Assembly: GCF_001650715.1 (NCBI RefSeq)
Contig: NZ_LWQT01000038.1
Span: 1-64,000, forward strand
Direction of reading: 5' to 3'
Origin: Paramagnetospirillum marisnigri
GTDB lineage: Bacteria; Pseudomonadota; Alphaproteobacteria; Rhodospirillales; Magnetospirillaceae
Length of the DNA: 64,000 nucleotides
Below the pieces are notes generated by a model that saw only the letters and a list, made by a program, of their open reading frames with translations, was not told the DNA's origin and searched no databases. The first letter of the stretch is position 1. Every line of letters begins with the position of its first letter. This document shows, one piece after another, positions 1-9,046 of this stretch. Made by a program: the position numbers and the translations under genes.

Positions 1-77
1 ACGAAGGCCTGCGTTTCGCCATCCGTGAGGGTGGCCGGACCGTCGGCGCCGGCGTGGTTGCCAAGATCGTCGAGTAG
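1..77 (+). CDS. tuf: Elongation factor Tu, C-terminal fragment (5' end outside window)
   Basis: Only the last 24 codons are visible, in the frame beginning at base 3. The end reads GLRFAIREGGRTVGAGVVAK followed by IVE and a TAG stop, which is the near-invariant C-terminus of bacterial EF-Tu domain 3. EF-Tu carries aminoacyl-tRNA to the ribosome as a GTP complex in the cytoplasm. Its place just before the S10 operon matches the usual str operon order (rpsL-rpsG-fusA-tuf), although here a minus-strand gene separates it from rpsJ. Two hairpins follow the stop codon, the second a good intrinsic terminator. The identification is firm despite the truncation. Confidence 0.95.
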   Translation, partial: EGLRFAIREGGRTVGAGVVAKIVE

Positions 78-102
78 TACCCAATTCCTCGTCACCCTCG
101 GG

Positions 103-134
103 CCACCGGGTCTGGCCTTCGGCCAGCCCGGTGG
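103..134. repeat. Long perfect hairpin downstream of tuf
   Basis: An 8-bp arm (CCACCGGG) and a 6-bp arm (CTGGCC), separated by one bulged T, pair with the matching 3' arms around a TTC loop. It begins 25 bases after the tuf stop and has no clear T-run, so it may protect the mRNA 3' end or be part of a terminator cluster rather than terminate alone. Confidence 0.6.
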
Positions 135-161
135 TAAACTTCACGACCCGAGGGTCCATGG

Positions 162-184
162 ATGCCCGGATCAAGTCCGGGCAT
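162..184. repeat. REP-like palindrome (9-bp stem, 5-nt loop)
   Basis: ATGCCCGGA and TCCGGGCAT flank a TCAAG loop, followed by GACGG. A second element with the same geometry lies at 14744-14766, where the stem is ACCCCCGGA/TCCGGGGGT, the loop is TAAGA and the flank is again GACGG. Short extragenic palindromes of this general form are common in alphaproteobacteria. Function is not visible here. Confidence 0.6.
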
Positions 185-200
185 GACGGGAAAAGGAAAG

Positions 201-237
201 CAGCCCCCGGAGGGAAACCTTCGGGGGCTGTTTGTTT
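201..237 (+). terminator. Intrinsic terminator after tuf
   Basis: A 13-bp GC-rich stem (CAGCCCCCGGAGG with a mate that has one G:U pair) closes a GAAA tetraloop and is followed by TTTGTTT. It lies between the convergent ends of tuf and the DUF2059 gene and ends tuf transcription on the plus strand. Confidence 0.85.
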
Positions 238-246
238 AGGGCAGGT

Positions 247-744
247 TCAGATCTTGGGCTCGTAGCCCTTGGCCCGCAGGGCTTCCAGGACCCGGTTGAC
301 GATCTTGGGCGTGACCTGGATGGCCCAGACCTGACCCAGGGCGGTGGATTGGGCCATCAGCGCGGGCATCTTGTCCATGACCCGGCGCCCGATATCGCTG
401 CCGTAAAAGGCGATCATGGCGTCCAATTCCTCGTCGGTCAGCATGGAGGCATAAACGATCTCCATCTGAGTCAGGTAGGTGGGAAGATTGGCGTCGAATT
501 CGACCTTGGTGGCCGAACTGACCGAGGCAATGACCTCACGTGGAATATGGGGGTTGCGACCCGCCAGACAGCCCAGCAACTGGGGCCATATGGTATCGAA
601 CATCTGGGTCGCCATGCGCGCGGCGCCAGTCAGCTGGAACACCTCACGGGCTTTGCTCGTGCGGTCCTCTGCCTGGACTGGAGAAACGACCACCGAGCAA
701 AGAATGAGGGCGGATATCACGGCGAGATTCAGGGGACGCGGCAT
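247..744 (-). CDS. DUF2059-family exported protein
   Basis: The 165-residue product starts MPRPLNLAVISALILCS, a Sec signal peptide that probably ends near the VQAED junction, so the mature protein should be periplasmic. The C-terminal half has LTDEELDAMIAFYGSDIGRR followed by a K-x-P segment, the pattern of the DUF2059 family of alpha-helical proteins without a known reaction. The ATG at 744 was chosen over an in-frame upstream start at 933 because the signal peptide begins there. The gene sits on the opposite strand between tuf and rpsJ, splitting a pair of operons that usually adjoin. The family call is good and the role is unknown. Confidence 0.8.
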   Translation of the reverse strand: MPRPLNLAVISALILCSVVVSPVQAEDRTSKAREVFQLTGAARMATQMFDTIWPQLLGCLAGRNPHIPREVIASVSSATKVEFDANLPTYLTQMEIVYASMLTDEELDAMIAFYGSDIGRRVMDKMPALMAQSTALGQVWAIQVTPKIVNRVLEALRAKGYEPKI

Positions 745-880
745 GGGGATTGCTCCAGTTGAGGCGGCGTGATCTACTTTAGGGTGCAAATATTGCGGGG
801 GCAATGTCGCCAATTGGATGGGTATTTGCAGCCCGAAAATGCGGGGGTGCGACTCTTGTGTCGCGAATCGATTCAAGGTC

Positions 881-909
881 TTGCCAAGGCCCAGACTCCC
901 CTGTATAAG
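881..909 (+). promoter_or_regulatory. Sigma-70-type promoter of the S10 operon
   Basis: TTGCCA (881-886) and TATAAG (904-909) are separated by exactly 17 bases. Transcription would start near 916, leaving a leader of about 139 bases before rpsJ. No other boxes of this quality occur in the 310-base gap between the DUF2059 start and rpsJ. Confidence 0.7.
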
Positions 910-1004
910 ACCGGCCTTCGGCTTCGGCCTCATTTCCGTAAGAGCGGTTCCGTCACGGCGGGGCGGCTGACTGCGGGAGGCTCTTTGAATTGACTGTTTT
1001 CACC

Positions 1005-1032
1005 GATCGGCGCCCCGACGGGGGCGCCGATC
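1005..1032 (+). promoter_or_regulatory. Perfect 12-bp leader hairpin before rpsJ
   Basis: GATCGGCGCCCC pairs with GGGGCGCCGATC around a GACG loop, ending 22 bases before the rpsJ start codon. There is no T-run after it. It may be an autoregulatory leader structure; S10 operons in other bacteria are controlled by L4 acting on the leader RNA. That role is inferred from position only. Confidence 0.55.
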
Positions 1033-1054
1033 CGATTTGACGGATGACTTGAAC

Positions 1055-1363
1055 ATGGAAAGCCAGAACATCCGCATCCGCCTCAAGGCGTTCGACCATC
1101 GCGTGCTGGACCAGTCCACCCGCGAGATCGTCAACACCGCCAAGAGGACTGGTGCGCAGGTGCGCGGACCGATCCCGCTTCCCTCGCGGATCGAGAAGTT
1201 CACCGTCAACCGTAGCCCGCATATCGACAAGAAGTCGCGCGAGCAGTTCGAAATTCGCACGCATAAGCGTCTGCTGGACATCGTCGATCCGACCCCGCAG
1301 ACCGTGGACGCGCTGATGAAGCTCGACCTGGCCGCCGGTGTCGACGTCGAGATTAAGCTCTAA
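1055..1363 (+). CDS. rpsJ: 30S ribosomal protein S10
   Basis: The 102-residue protein begins [20 protein letters not shown], the standard S10 N-terminus, and has the usual family length. S10 binds the 3' domain of 16S rRNA in the small subunit head and, as NusE, also takes part in transcription antitermination. The ATG at 1055 was chosen over a TTG six codons upstream because it matches the family start. It is the first gene of the long ribosomal run, and rplC follows after 12 bases. Confidence 0.98.
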   Translation: MESQNIRIRLKAFDHRVLDQSTREIVNTAKRTGAQVRGPIPLPSRIEKFTVNRSPHIDKKSREQFEIRTHKRLLDIVDPTPQTVDALMKLDLAAGVDVEIKL

Positions 1364-1375
1364 GGAACCCTAACG

Positions 1376-2065
1376 ATGCGCTCTGGTCTCATCGCCCAGA
1401 AGGTCGGCATGACGAGGATCTTCACCGCGGACGGCACCCATGTGCCCGTCACCGTGCTGAAGGTCGACACCTGTCAGGTGGTCTCGACCCGCTCTGTGGA
1501 AAAAGACGGTTATGTGGCCGTCCAGCTTGGTGCCGGTACCGCCAAGGTGAAGAATGTGAGCAAGCCTGCTCGCGCCAACTTCGCCAAGGCCAAGGTCGAG
1601 CCCAAGAAGAAGCTTGTCGAGTTCCGTGTGTCCCCCGAGAACGTTCTCGAGGTCGGCGCCGAACTCTCCGCCGCTCATTTCGTTCCCGGCCAGTACGTGG
1701 ACGTGACCGGCACCACCATCGGCAAGGGTTTCGCCGGTGGAATGAAGCGCTGGAACTTCCGTGGCCTCGAAGCCACGCACGGCGTTTCGGTGTCGCACCG
1801 TTCCCACGGCTCCACCGGCCAGCGCCAGGACCCCGGTCGGGTGTTCAAGGGCAAGAAGATGGCCGGTCATCTCGGTGACGAGCAGGTGACCACCCAGAAC
1901 CTCACCGTGGTCTCCACGGATGAAGATCGCGGCCTGATCCTGGTCAAGGGTTCGGTTCCCGGTCACGAGGGCTCCTGGGTTCTCGTCCGCGACGCGGTGA
2001 AGCGCAAGCTGCCCGATGGCGTGCCGTTCCCGGCCGGCATCAAGGCTGCGGCCGCTGGCGAGTAA
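1376..2065 (+). CDS. rplC: 50S ribosomal protein L3
   Basis: This 229-residue protein is an early assembly protein that binds 23S rRNA and sends a loop toward the peptidyl transferase centre. The conserved central stretch runs from [12 protein letters not shown] (about residues 117-128) through [19 protein letters not shown]. It includes Gln149, which aligns with the glutamine methylated by PrmB in E. coli. Length is usual for proteobacteria. It lies between rpsJ and rplD in the standard S10 order with short spacers. Confidence 0.98.
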   Translation: MRSGLIAQKVGMTRIFTADGTHVPVTVLKVDTCQVVSTRSVEKDGYVAVQLGAGTAKVKNVSKPARANFAKAKVEPKKKLVEFRVSPENVLEVGAELSAAHFVPGQYVDVTGTTIGKGFAGGMKRWNFRGLEATHGVSVSHRSHGSTGQRQDPGRVFKGKKMAGHLGDEQVTTQNLTVVSTDEDRGLILVKGSVPGHEGSWVLVRDAVKRKLPDGVPFPAGIKAAAAGE

Positions 2066-2078
2066 AGGATAAAAGGCG

Positions 2079-2696
2079 ATGAAGACGAACGTAATCAGCC
2101 TGGACAACCAGACCGTCGGCGAGATCGAACTGGCCGATGCCGTGTTCGGTCTGCCGGTGCGCACGGACATCTTGTTCCGCGCGGTGAACTGGCAGCTGGC
2201 CAAGCGCCAGTCCGGCACCCACAAGACCAAGGGGATCAGCGAGATCTCCGGCACCACCAAGAAGCCCTTCAACCAGAAGGGTGGCGGTCGCGCCCGTCAG
2301 GGTTCGCTGCGCAGCGCGCAGTTCCGTGGCGGCGCCACCATCTTCGGCCCGGTGGTGCGCTCCCATGCCCACGACCTGCCCAAGAAGGTCCGCAAGCTGG
2401 CGCTGAAGACCGCCCTGTCGTCCAAGGCCGCCGACGGCAAGCTGATCGTCCTCGATCAGGCTTCCGCCGCCAGCCCGAAGACCAAGGACCTGGTCGCCAA
2501 GTTGAGCAAGCTGGGCCTGTCCTCGGTCCTGTTCATCGACGGCACCATCGAGGCGAATTTCGCCCTGGCGTCGCGCAACATCCCGCATGTGGATGTGCTG
2601 CCGCAGGTGGGCGCCAACGTCTACGACATCCTGCGTCGCGATACCTTGGTCATCACCAAGGACGCGGTCGCCGCCCTGGAGGCTCGCCTGAAATGA
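2079..2696 (+). CDS. rplD: 50S ribosomal protein L4
   Basis: The 205-residue protein has the long basic internal loop typical of L4 (about residues 45-95, including [12 protein letters not shown]), which lines the nascent peptide exit tunnel. The globular domain binds domain I of 23S rRNA. In E. coli L4 also represses its own operon through the S10 leader, which makes the hairpin at 1005-1032 of interest. The stop overlaps the rplW start by four bases (ATGA), indicating coupled translation. Confidence 0.98.
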   Translation: MKTNVISLDNQTVGEIELADAVFGLPVRTDILFRAVNWQLAKRQSGTHKTKGISEISGTTKKPFNQKGGGRARQGSLRSAQFRGGATIFGPVVRSHAHDLPKKVRKLALKTALSSKAADGKLIVLDQASAASPKTKDLVAKLSKLGLSSVLFIDGTIEANFALASRNIPHVDVLPQVGANVYDILRRDTLVITKDAVAALEARLK

Positions 2697-3001
2697 GCAA
2701 GCTCGTCATCAGCAAGGAGCGGATGTACGACGTCGTCCGCGCCCCCGTGATCACCGAAAAGGCGACCATGGGCTCCGAGTACCGCCAGGTGACCTTCAAG
2801 GTTCCGCTGGACGCGACCAAGCCGGAGATCAAGGCCGCGGTGGAAGGGATTTTCGGGGTGAAGGTCACCGCCGTGAATACCCTGATCGCCAAGGGCAAGG
2901 TCAAGCGCTTCCGTGGCCGCATCGGCGTCCGCTCCGACGTCAAGAAGGCGGTCGTTACCCTGGCCGAGGGCCACTCCATCGACGTGACCACGGGAGTCTG
3001 A
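2693..3001 (+). CDS. rplW: 50S ribosomal protein L23
   Basis: A 102-residue L23 with the typical N-terminal motif [12 protein letters not shown] and a C-terminal basic stretch ([18 protein letters not shown]). L23 sits at the tunnel exit and is the docking point for trigger factor and SRP. It overlaps rplD by an ATGA and is followed after four bases by rplB, so the three genes are probably translated in a coupled manner. Confidence 0.98.
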   Translation: MSKLVISKERMYDVVRAPVITEKATMGSEYRQVTFKVPLDATKPEIKAAVEGIFGVKVTAVNTLIAKGKVKRFRGRIGVRSDVKKAVVTLAEGHSIDVTTGV

Positions 3002-3005
3002 CGCC

Positions 3006-3833
3006 ATGGCACTGAAGACTTACAATCCCACCACCCCGGGCCAGCGCCAGCTGGTCCAGGTGGACCGTTCGGAGCTGTGGAAGGGCAAGCCCGAGAAGGC
3101 GCTGACCGAAGGTCTGCGCTCCAAGGGCGGCCGCAACAACACCGGTCGTATCACCATGCGCTGGCGTGGTGGCGGGCATAAGCGCCGCTATCGCATCATC
3201 GACTTCAAGCGCAACAAGTTTGACGTGGTGGCCACGGTCGAGCGGCTGGAATACGATCCCAACCGCACCGCCTTCATCGCGCTGATCACCTATGCCGACG
3301 GCGAGAAGCGCTACATCATCGCGCCGCAGCGTCTGTCGGTCGGCGATCAGGTGGTGGCCGGCGAGAAGGTCGACATCAAGCCGGGCAACGCCATGCCCCT
3401 GAAGAACATCCCCGTTGGCACCGTGGTGCACAATGTGGAGCTGAAGGTGGGCAAGGGCGCCCAGCTGGCCCGGTCGGCCGGCACCTACGTCCAGCTGGTG
3501 GGCAAGGATCAGGGCTATGCCCAGCTCCGCCTGTCCTCCGGCGAACTGCGCATGGTGCGCGGCGAGTGCATGGCCACCATCGGTGCCGTGTCCAACCCCG
3601 ACCAGCAGAACGTGTCGCTGGGCAAGGCGGGTCGCTCCGTGTGGCTGGGCCGTCGCCCGTCCGTTCGCGGCGTCGCCATGAACCCCATCGACCATCCGCA
3701 CGGCGGCGGCGAAGGCCGCACCTCGGGCGGCCGCCACCCGGTCACTCCGTGGGGCAAGCCGACCAAGGGCAAGAAGACTCGTAGCAACAAGAAGACGGAC
3801 CGGCTGATCATGCGCCGCCGTCAGAGCCAGTAG
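3006..3833 (+). CDS. rplB: 50S ribosomal protein L2
   Basis: The 275-residue protein has the L2 signature [20 protein letters not shown]. His230 in it corresponds to the histidine long linked to peptidyl transfer and subunit association in E. coli. L2 is a primary 23S rRNA binder. The tail is strongly basic ([19 protein letters not shown]). Length and position are canonical for the S10 operon. Confidence 0.98.
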   Translation: MALKTYNPTTPGQRQLVQVDRSELWKGKPEKALTEGLRSKGGRNNTGRITMRWRGGGHKRRYRIIDFKRNKFDVVATVERLEYDPNRTAFIALITYADGEKRYIIAPQRLSVGDQVVAGEKVDIKPGNAMPLKNIPVGTVVHNVELKVGKGAQLARSAGTYVQLVGKDQGYAQLRLSSGELRMVRGECMATIGAVSNPDQQNVSLGKAGRSVWLGRRPSVRGVAMNPIDHPHGGGEGRTSGGRHPVTPWGKPTKGKKTRSNKKTDRLIMRRRQSQ

Positions 3834-3846
3834 GAGGAGCGAGATC

Positions 3847-4125
3847 ATGGCTCGTTCCGTATGGAAAGGCCCCTTCCTCGACGGCTATCTGCTGGGAAAG
3901 GCCGACAAGGCCCGCGCCAGCGGCCGCAACGAGGTCATCAAGATCTGGTCGCGTCGTTCGACCATTCTGCCGCAGTTCGTCGGACTCACCTTCGGCGTCT
4001 ACAACGGCCAGAAGTTCATCCCGGTCCTGGTGACCGAGAACATGGTCGGGCACAAGTTCGGTGAATTCTCGCCGACCCGCACGTTCTACGGCCACGCGGT
4101 CGACAAGAAGGCGAAGAGGAAGTAG
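3847..4125 (+). CDS. rpsS: 30S ribosomal protein S19
   Basis: This 92-residue protein starts [16 protein letters not shown] and contains [18 protein letters not shown], both typical of S19. S19 pairs with S13 in the head of the small subunit and contacts A-site tRNA and the 23S bridge B1a. A clear Shine-Dalgarno (AGGAGCGAG) precedes the ATG. rplV follows after two bases. Confidence 0.98.
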   Translation: MARSVWKGPFLDGYLLGKADKARASGRNEVIKIWSRRSTILPQFVGLTFGVYNGQKFIPVLVTENMVGHKFGEFSPTRTFYGHAVDKKAKRK

Positions 4126-4127
4126 CC

Positions 4128-4514
4128 ATGGGCAAGAAAACCGCAGAGCGGGTTCTGGCGGATACCGAGGCGAAGGCTTTCGCCTCCACCATCCGCACCA
4201 GCCCTCGCAAGCTGAACCTGGTGGCCGAGAGCATTCGCGGCCTCAAGGCCGAAGTGGCGCTGAACGCCCTGTTCTTCTCCAAGCGGCGCATCGCCGTCGA
4301 GGTGAGGAAGGTGCTGCAGTCCGCTATCGCCAACGCCGAGAACAACCACCAGCTCGACGTCGATCGCCTGTATGTGGCCGAGGCCCATGTGGGCAAGGCC
4401 ATGGTCATGAAGCGCTTCGCGTCTCGTGCCCGTGGCCGGTCCACCCGCATCGAGAAGCCGTTCAGCAATCTGACCGTCATCGTGCGCGAACGCGCCGAAG
4501 CGGCGGAGGAGTAA
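4128..4514 (+). CDS. rplV: 50S ribosomal protein L22
   Basis: The 128-residue L22 has the conserved [21 protein letters not shown] segment shortened to family form, then the beta-hairpin region [20 protein letters not shown] that lines the exit tunnel, where macrolide resistance mutations arise in other bacteria. It is somewhat longer than the E. coli protein (110) at the N-terminus, as is usual in alphaproteobacteria. The neighbours are rpsS and rpsC. Confidence 0.98.
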   Translation: MGKKTAERVLADTEAKAFASTIRTSPRKLNLVAESIRGLKAEVALNALFFSKRRIAVEVRKVLQSAIANAENNHQLDVDRLYVAEAHVGKAMVMKRFASRARGRSTRIEKPFSNLTVIVRERAEAAEE

Positions 4515-4518
4515 GCAG

Positions 4519-5202
4519 ATGGGTCAGAAAGTCAATCCGATCGGCCTTCGCGTCGGCATCAACCGCACCTGGGACTCCCGGTGGTTCGCCGACGAGAACT
4601 ACGCCAAGCTGCTCCACGAGGATCTGAAGCTGCGCAAGTACCTGCGCGAGAAGCTGGCCCAGGCCGGTGTGTCGCGCGTGGTCATCGAGCGTCCGGCCAA
4701 GAAGGCCCGCATCACCATTCACACCGCCCGTCCGGGCGTGGTGATCGGTAAGAAGGGCGCCGACATCGAGGTGCTCCGCAAGGAGCTGTCCAAGATGACC
4801 GGCGGCGAGGTTCACCTGAACATCGTCGAGATCCGCAAGCCGGAACTGGATGCTCAGTTGGTGGCCGAGTCCATCGCCCAGCAGCTGGAGCGCCGCGTCG
4901 CGTTCCGCCGCGCCATGAAGCGCGCGGTGCAGTCGGCCATGCGTCTGGGCGCCCAGGGCATCCGGATCAACTGCTCCGGCCGTCTCGGCGGCGCCGAAAT
5001 CGCCCGCATGGAGTGGTACCGCGAAGGCCGCGTGCCGCTGCACACGCTGCGCGCCGACGTGGATTACGGTGTGGGCACCGCCAAGACCACCTATGGCACT
5101 TGCGGCGTCAAGGTTTGGGTGTTCAAGGGCGAGATTCTCGCCCATGACCCCATGGCCCAGGACAAGCGCGCGGCGGGTGAGACCACCCCTGCGGGCCGCT
5201 GA
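4519..5202 (+). CDS. rpsC: 30S ribosomal protein S3
   Basis: A 227-residue S3 with the invariant start [13 protein letters not shown] and a type II KH domain whose GxxG loop reads GKKG (residues 77-80). The C-terminal domain contains [14 protein letters not shown]. With S4 and S5 it surrounds the mRNA entry tunnel and helps unwind mRNA. Position between rplV and rplP is canonical. Confidence 0.98.
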   Translation: MGQKVNPIGLRVGINRTWDSRWFADENYAKLLHEDLKLRKYLREKLAQAGVSRVVIERPAKKARITIHTARPGVVIGKKGADIEVLRKELSKMTGGEVHLNIVEIRKPELDAQLVAESIAQQLERRVAFRRAMKRAVQSAMRLGAQGIRINCSGRLGGAEIARMEWYREGRVPLHTLRADVDYGVGTAKTTYGTCGVKVWVFKGEILAHDPMAQDKRAAGETTPAGR

Positions 5203-5218
5203 TAGAAGGGTTTGAGAG

Positions 5219-5635
5219 ATGCTTTCGCCCAAGCGTACTAAATACCGCAAGGCCCACAAGGGCCGGATCAAGGGTGTGACCAAGGGTGGTTCGGCCTTGA
5301 ATTTCGGCGCCTACGGCCTGAAGGCCCTGGAGCCCGAGCGGATTACCGCCCGCCAGATCGAGGCCGCCCGTCGTGCCCTGACCCGTCACATGAAGCGTCA
5401 GGGCCGCGTCTGGATCCGGATTTTCCCGGACCTGCCGGTCTCCAGCAAGCCCGCCGAAGTCCGCATGGGCTCGGGCAAGGGCACGCCGGAATTCTGGGTG
5501 GCCCGCGTGGCTCCCGGCCGCATCCTGTTCGAAGTGGACGGCGTCCCGGAAGAGATCGCGCGCCACGGTTTTGCTCTGGCCGCCGCCAAGCTGCCGATCA
5601 AGACCAAGTTCATCACCCGCATCGGGGAGATCTGA
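5219..5635 (+). CDS. rplP: 50S ribosomal protein L16
   Basis: The 138-residue protein starts [19 protein letters not shown] and carries [15 protein letters not shown]-type sequence (here [20 protein letters not shown]), diagnostic for L16. L16 organises the A-site and the tRNA-binding region of the large subunit and assembles late. rpmC begins three bases after its stop. Confidence 0.98.
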   Translation: MLSPKRTKYRKAHKGRIKGVTKGGSALNFGAYGLKALEPERITARQIEAARRALTRHMKRQGRVWIRIFPDLPVSSKPAEVRMGSGKGTPEFWVARVAPGRILFEVDGVPEEIARHGFALAAAKLPIKTKFITRIGEI

Positions 5636-5638
5636 GCC

Positions 5639-5842
5639 ATGGCGACCAAGGCTGCCGATCTGCGCCAGAAGACTCCGGACCAGCTCAAGGAGCGGGTCGT
5701 GGAGCTCAAGAAGGAGCAGTTCAACCTTCGCTTCCAGCGGGCCTCCGGCCAGTTGGAGAACACCGCCCGCGTGCGTGCCGTGCGCCGCGAGATCGCGACC
5801 ATCAAGACCCTGCTTGGCGAACGCGCCAAGAGCGCGTCCTAA
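5639..5842 (+). CDS. rpmC: 50S ribosomal protein L29
   Basis: A 67-residue two-helix protein with the family pattern [20 protein letters not shown] and [19 protein letters not shown]29 lies near the exit tunnel beside L23. It starts only three bases after rplP and is followed by rpsQ in the canonical order. Confidence 0.97.
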   Translation: MATKAADLRQKTPDQLKERVVELKKEQFNLRFQRASGQLENTARVRAVRREIATIKTLLGERAKSAS

Positions 5843-5857
5843 GGAGAGGCGAGAGAC

Positions 5858-6097
5858 ATGCCGAAGCGCATTCTTCAGGGTGTGGTCACGAGCGACAAGA
5901 TGGACAAGACCGTGGTGGTCCGCGTCGAGCGGCGCGTGATGCACCCGATCTACAAGAAGTTCATCCGTCGGTCCAAGAAGTACCACGCCCACGACGAGAA
6001 CAACGTGTTCAAGACCGGCGACACCATCCGCATCCGCGAATGCCGCCCGCTCTCGAAGACCAAGACCTGGGAAGTCATCGTCGAGCCCCAGGCTTGA
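5858..6097 (+). CDS. rpsQ: 30S ribosomal protein S17
   Basis: This 79-residue OB-fold protein starts [20 protein letters not shown] and ends with [14 protein letters not shown], both typical of S17, a primary 16S rRNA binding protein needed early in assembly. A purine-rich ribosome site (AAGGAGAGG) precedes the ATG. A 32-base spacer separates it from rplN. Confidence 0.98.
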   Translation: MPKRILQGVVTSDKMDKTVVVRVERRVMHPIYKKFIRRSKKYHAHDENNVFKTGDTIRIRECRPLSKTKTWEVIVEPQA

Positions 6098-6129
6098 CGA
6101 CGGCCACTCTGGAATAAGGAAGGCACATC

Positions 6130-6498
6130 ATGATCCAGATGCAAACCAACCTGGACGTCGCCGATAATTCGGGAGCCCGCCGGGTGCAGTGCATCAAGGT
6201 GCTGGGCGGTTCGCACCGTACCATCGCCACGGTTGGCGACGTTATCGTCGTCTCCATCAAGGAAGCGATCCCGCGCGGCCGCGTGAAGAAGGGTGACGTG
6301 CATCGCGCCGTCATCGTTCGCACCGCCAAGGAAATCCGTCGTCCCGACGGTTCGGCGATCCGCTTCGACACCAATGCCGCCGTGCTGATCAACAAGCAGG
6401 GCGAACCCATCGGCACCCGTATCTTCGGGCCGGTTACCCGTGAACTTCGCGGTAAGAAGTTCATGAAGATCATCTCTTTGGCGCCGGAGGTCCTCTAA
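6130..6498 (+). CDS. rplN: 50S ribosomal protein L14
   Basis: The 122-residue protein starts [20 protein letters not shown] and ends [11 protein letters not shown], both hallmarks of L14. L14 forms an intersubunit bridge and is the binding site of the silencing factor RsfS. It is the first gene of the spc block in E. coli terms. Here it runs on directly from rpsQ without an obvious terminator or promoter. Confidence 0.98.
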   Translation: MIQMQTNLDVADNSGARRVQCIKVLGGSHRTIATVGDVIVVSIKEAIPRGRVKKGDVHRAVIVRTAKEIRRPDGSAIRFDTNAAVLINKQGEPIGTRIFGPVTRELRGKKFMKIISLAPEVL

Positions 6499-6819
6499 AT
6501 GGCCACCATGAACGTGAAGAAGGGTGATCGGGTCGTCGTGCTCGCCGGTAAGGACAAGGGCAAGAAGGGCGAAGTCATCTCCGCCAGCCCGAAGGAGCAG
6601 CGTGTGATCGTCCAGGGCGTGAACCTGGTCAAGCGTCACACCCGCGCCTCCGCCACCAGCCAAGGCGGCATCGTGGAGAAGGAGGCGTCGATCCACGTCT
6701 CCAACGTCGCCCACGAAGACCCCAAGGACGGTAAGCCGACCCGCATCGGTCACAAGATCCTCGAAGACGGCCGCAAGGTGCGCATCGCGCGCCGCTCCGG
6801 CGAAGTCATCGACCGGTAA
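6499..6819 (+). CDS. rplX: 50S ribosomal protein L24
   Basis: A 106-residue L24 with the KOW motif near the N-terminus ([19 protein letters not shown]) and the conserved [11 protein letters not shown] segment. L24 starts large-subunit assembly by binding the 5' end of 23S rRNA. The ATG follows the rplN stop with no intervening base. Confidence 0.98.
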   Translation: MATMNVKKGDRVVVLAGKDKGKKGEVISASPKEQRVIVQGVNLVKRHTRASATSQGGIVEKEASIHVSNVAHEDPKDGKPTRIGHKILEDGRKVRIARRSGEVIDR

Positions 6820-6837
6820 CGGGAAAGGATAAGCACG

Positions 6838-7377
6838 ATGGCACGCTTGCGTAAGCACTACGAGACGGTCGTGAAGCCGGCCCTGCAGCAGGAGTTCAAC
6901 TACAAGAACCCCATGCAGGTTCCGAAGCTGGAAAAGATCGTCATCAACATGGGCGTCGGTGAAGCCGCCCAGGATGCCAAGAAGATCGAGTCGGCCCTGG
7001 CCGAGTTGACCCTGATCGCCGGCCAGAAGCCGGTGGTGACCAAGGCCAAGACCTCCATCGCCCAGTTCAAGCTGCGCGAAGGCCAGGTCGTGGGCTGCAA
7101 GGTCACCCTGCGGGCCGACCGGATGTACGAGTTCCTCGACCGTCTGATCAACATCGCCCTCCCCCGCGTCCGCGACTTCCGCGGTGTTCCGGGCAAGAGC
7201 TTCGATGGCCGCGGCAACTATGCCCTGGGCCTGAAGGAGCAGCTGATTTTCCCGGAAATCGACTACGACAAGGTCGAGACCCAGCGGGGCATGGACATCA
7301 TCTTCGTCACGACTGCCGAGACCAATGCGGAAGCCAAGGCGCTTCTCAAGGGTTTCGACATGCCGTTCGTGGCTTGA
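6838..7377 (+). CDS. rplE: 50S ribosomal protein L5
   Basis: This 179-residue protein has [21 protein letters not shown]-type sequence, [20 protein letters not shown] and the terminal motif LLKGFDMPF, all typical of L5. L5 binds 5S rRNA and forms bridge B1b with S13. Length matches the family exactly. It sits between rplX and rpsN. Confidence 0.98.
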   Translation: MARLRKHYETVVKPALQQEFNYKNPMQVPKLEKIVINMGVGEAAQDAKKIESALAELTLIAGQKPVVTKAKTSIAQFKLREGQVVGCKVTLRADRMYEFLDRLINIALPRVRDFRGVPGKSFDGRGNYALGLKEQLIFPEIDYDKVETQRGMDIIFVTTAETNAEAKALLKGFDMPFVA

Positions 7378-7393
7378 GTGGAGTTAGTAGGCA

Positions 7394-7699
7394 ATGGCTA
7401 AGATCAGCTCCGTCGAGCGCAACAAGAAGCGCGAGCGCATGTCGAAGGAATTCGCCAGCCGCCGCGCCAAGCTGAAGGCGATCGCCACCGATCGCGAGGC
7501 GAGCCCCGAGGAACGCTTCGAGGCGTCCTTGAAGCTGGCGCAGGTTCCGCGCAATTCGTCCAAGACCCGCATCCGTCTGCGTTGCGAAGTCACGGGCCGT
7601 TCGCGCGGTAACTACCGCAAGTTCAAACTGTGCCGGAACAAGCTCCGCGAGCTCGCCTCGCAGGGTCAGATTCCCGGCATGACCAAGTCCAGCTGGTAA
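7394..7699 (+). CDS. rpsN: 30S ribosomal protein S14 (zinc-independent form)
   Basis: The 101-residue length and the absence of paired CxxC motifs place this in the long, zinc-independent class of S14. The conserved core is [20 protein letters not shown], followed by the end [12 protein letters not shown]14 binds 16S rRNA late in assembly of the small subunit head. An AAGGAGGGC Shine-Dalgarno for the next gene overlaps its stop region. Confidence 0.97.
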   Translation: MAKISSVERNKKRERMSKEFASRRAKLKAIATDREASPEERFEASLKLAQVPRNSSKTRIRLRCEVTGRSRGNYRKFKLCRNKLRELASQGQIPGMTKSSW

Positions 7700-7713
7700 G
7701 GAGGGCTCAGTCA

Positions 7714-8112
7714 ATGTCCATGACCGATCCCGTCGGCGATATGCTCACCCGCATCCGCAACGGCCAGCGTGCGAACAAGTCGACCGTCAAGTCGCCTGCT
7801 TCGTCGCTGCGCGCCAACGTCCTCGAAGTGCTCAAGCGCGAAGGCTATATTCGCGGCTACGAACGCGTCGATGTGCGTCCGGGCGTCGCCGAGCTCTCCA
7901 TCGAGCTCAAGTATCATGAGGGCCAGCCGGTGATCCGGGAGATTTCGCGCGTGTCCACTCCGGGCCGTCGCGTCTACTCCAAGATCGCCGACCTTCGCCG
8001 CGTCGCCAACGGGTTGGGGATCACCATCCTCTCCACCCCGCGGGGCGTGATGTCCGACACTGAGGCTCGCGCCCAGAACGTCGGCGGCGAAGTCCTCTGC
8101 GAAGTGTTCTAA
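7714..8112 (+). CDS. rpsH: 30S ribosomal protein S8
   Basis: A 132-residue S8 starting [18 protein letters not shown] and ending [11 protein letters not shown]. The ATG at 7714 was chosen over an in-frame ATG at 7630 because the latter lies inside rpsN and lacks family sequence, while AAGGAGGGC stands 8 bases before 7714. S8 binds the central domain of 16S rRNA. In E. coli it represses the spc operon by binding near rplE. Confidence 0.98.
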   Translation: MSMTDPVGDMLTRIRNGQRANKSTVKSPASSLRANVLEVLKREGYIRGYERVDVRPGVAELSIELKYHEGQPVIREISRVSTPGRRVYSKIADLRRVANGLGITILSTPRGVMSDTEARAQNVGGEVLCEVF

Positions 8113-8126
8113 GGGAGGACTCTCAC

Positions 8127-8660
8127 ATGTCGCGAGTCGGCAAATATCCGGTCTCGGTGCCTTCGGGGGTCTCCGTTCAGATTTCCGGGTCCGATATCAC
8201 CGTCAAGGGCAAGCTGGGCGAATCGACGCTCACCGCCCGGGACAATGTCGAGGTCACCCTCGACGGCAACCTGCTGTGGGTGAAGCCCAAGAGCGAAACC
8301 AAGGACGCCCGCATGATGTGGGGCACCACCCGTGCCCTGCTGAACAACATGGTCAAGGGTGTCTCCGACGGCTTCACCGTCAATCTCGAGATCAACGGCG
8401 TCGGCTATCGTGCCGCCGTCGAAGGCAAGGTGCTGAAGCTCCAGCTCGGCTATTCGCACGATATCGAATATCCGATCCCGGACGACATCACCATGAAGTG
8501 CGAAAAGCCCACCGCCATTTCCATCTTCGGCCGCGACAAGCGCCAGGTGGGGCAGATCGCCGCCGAGATCCGCGCCTTCCGTGGTCCCGAGCCCTACAAG
8601 GGCAAGGGTATCAAATATGAAACCGAGACCATCCTCCGCAAGGAAGGTAAGAAGAAGTAA
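8127..8660 (+). CDS. rplF: 50S ribosomal protein L6
   Basis: The 177-residue protein has the two tandem L6 domains and the strongly conserved C-terminal run [20 protein letters not shown]6 binds helix 97 of 23S rRNA near the sarcin-ricin loop, the site of factor action. It starts [15 protein letters not shown], as usual. Neighbours rpsH and rplR are canonical. Confidence 0.98.
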   Translation: MSRVGKYPVSVPSGVSVQISGSDITVKGKLGESTLTARDNVEVTLDGNLLWVKPKSETKDARMMWGTTRALLNNMVKGVSDGFTVNLEINGVGYRAAVEGKVLKLQLGYSHDIEYPIPDDITMKCEKPTAISIFGRDKRQVGQIAAEIRAFRGPEPYKGKGIKYETETILRKEGKKK

Positions 8661-8671
8661 GGGGCACCGCC

Positions 8672-9034
8672 ATGATGACGCCGAAAGCACTATTCGAGCG
8701 CCGCAAGCGGCGCGCCCGCCAGAGCATCAAGGCCAAGGCTCACGGTCGCGTGCGCCTGTCGGTCTTCCGCTCGGGCAAGAACATCTACGTCCAGGTTATC
8801 GACGACAGCAATGGCGTCACCCTGGCCGCCGCCTCGACGCTCGACAAGGAGCTGAAGGGCACTTTGAAGACCGGCGCCGACAAGGCGGCTGCGGCCGCCG
8901 TCGGCAAGCTGATCGCCGAGCGGGCCAAAGCGGCCGGCATCACCGAGGTGGTGTTCGACCGTGGCGGTTACATCTATCACGGCCGGGTCAAGGCCCTGGC
9001 CGACGCGGCCCGCGAAGGCGGCCTGTCTTTCTGA
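8672..9034 (+). CDS. rplR: 50S ribosomal protein L18
   Basis: A 120-residue L18 with the arginine-rich N-terminus [20 protein letters not shown] that binds 5S rRNA and the C-terminal [20 protein letters not shown], typical of the family. Together with L5 and L25 it loads 5S rRNA into the large subunit. Twelve bases separate it from rpsE. Confidence 0.98.
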   Translation: MMTPKALFERRKRRARQSIKAKAHGRVRLSVFRSGKNIYVQVIDDSNGVTLAAASTLDKELKGTLKTGADKAAAAAVGKLIAERAKAAGITEVVFDRGGYIYHGRVKALADAAREGGLSF

Positions 9035-9046
9035 GGATGATGAGCA

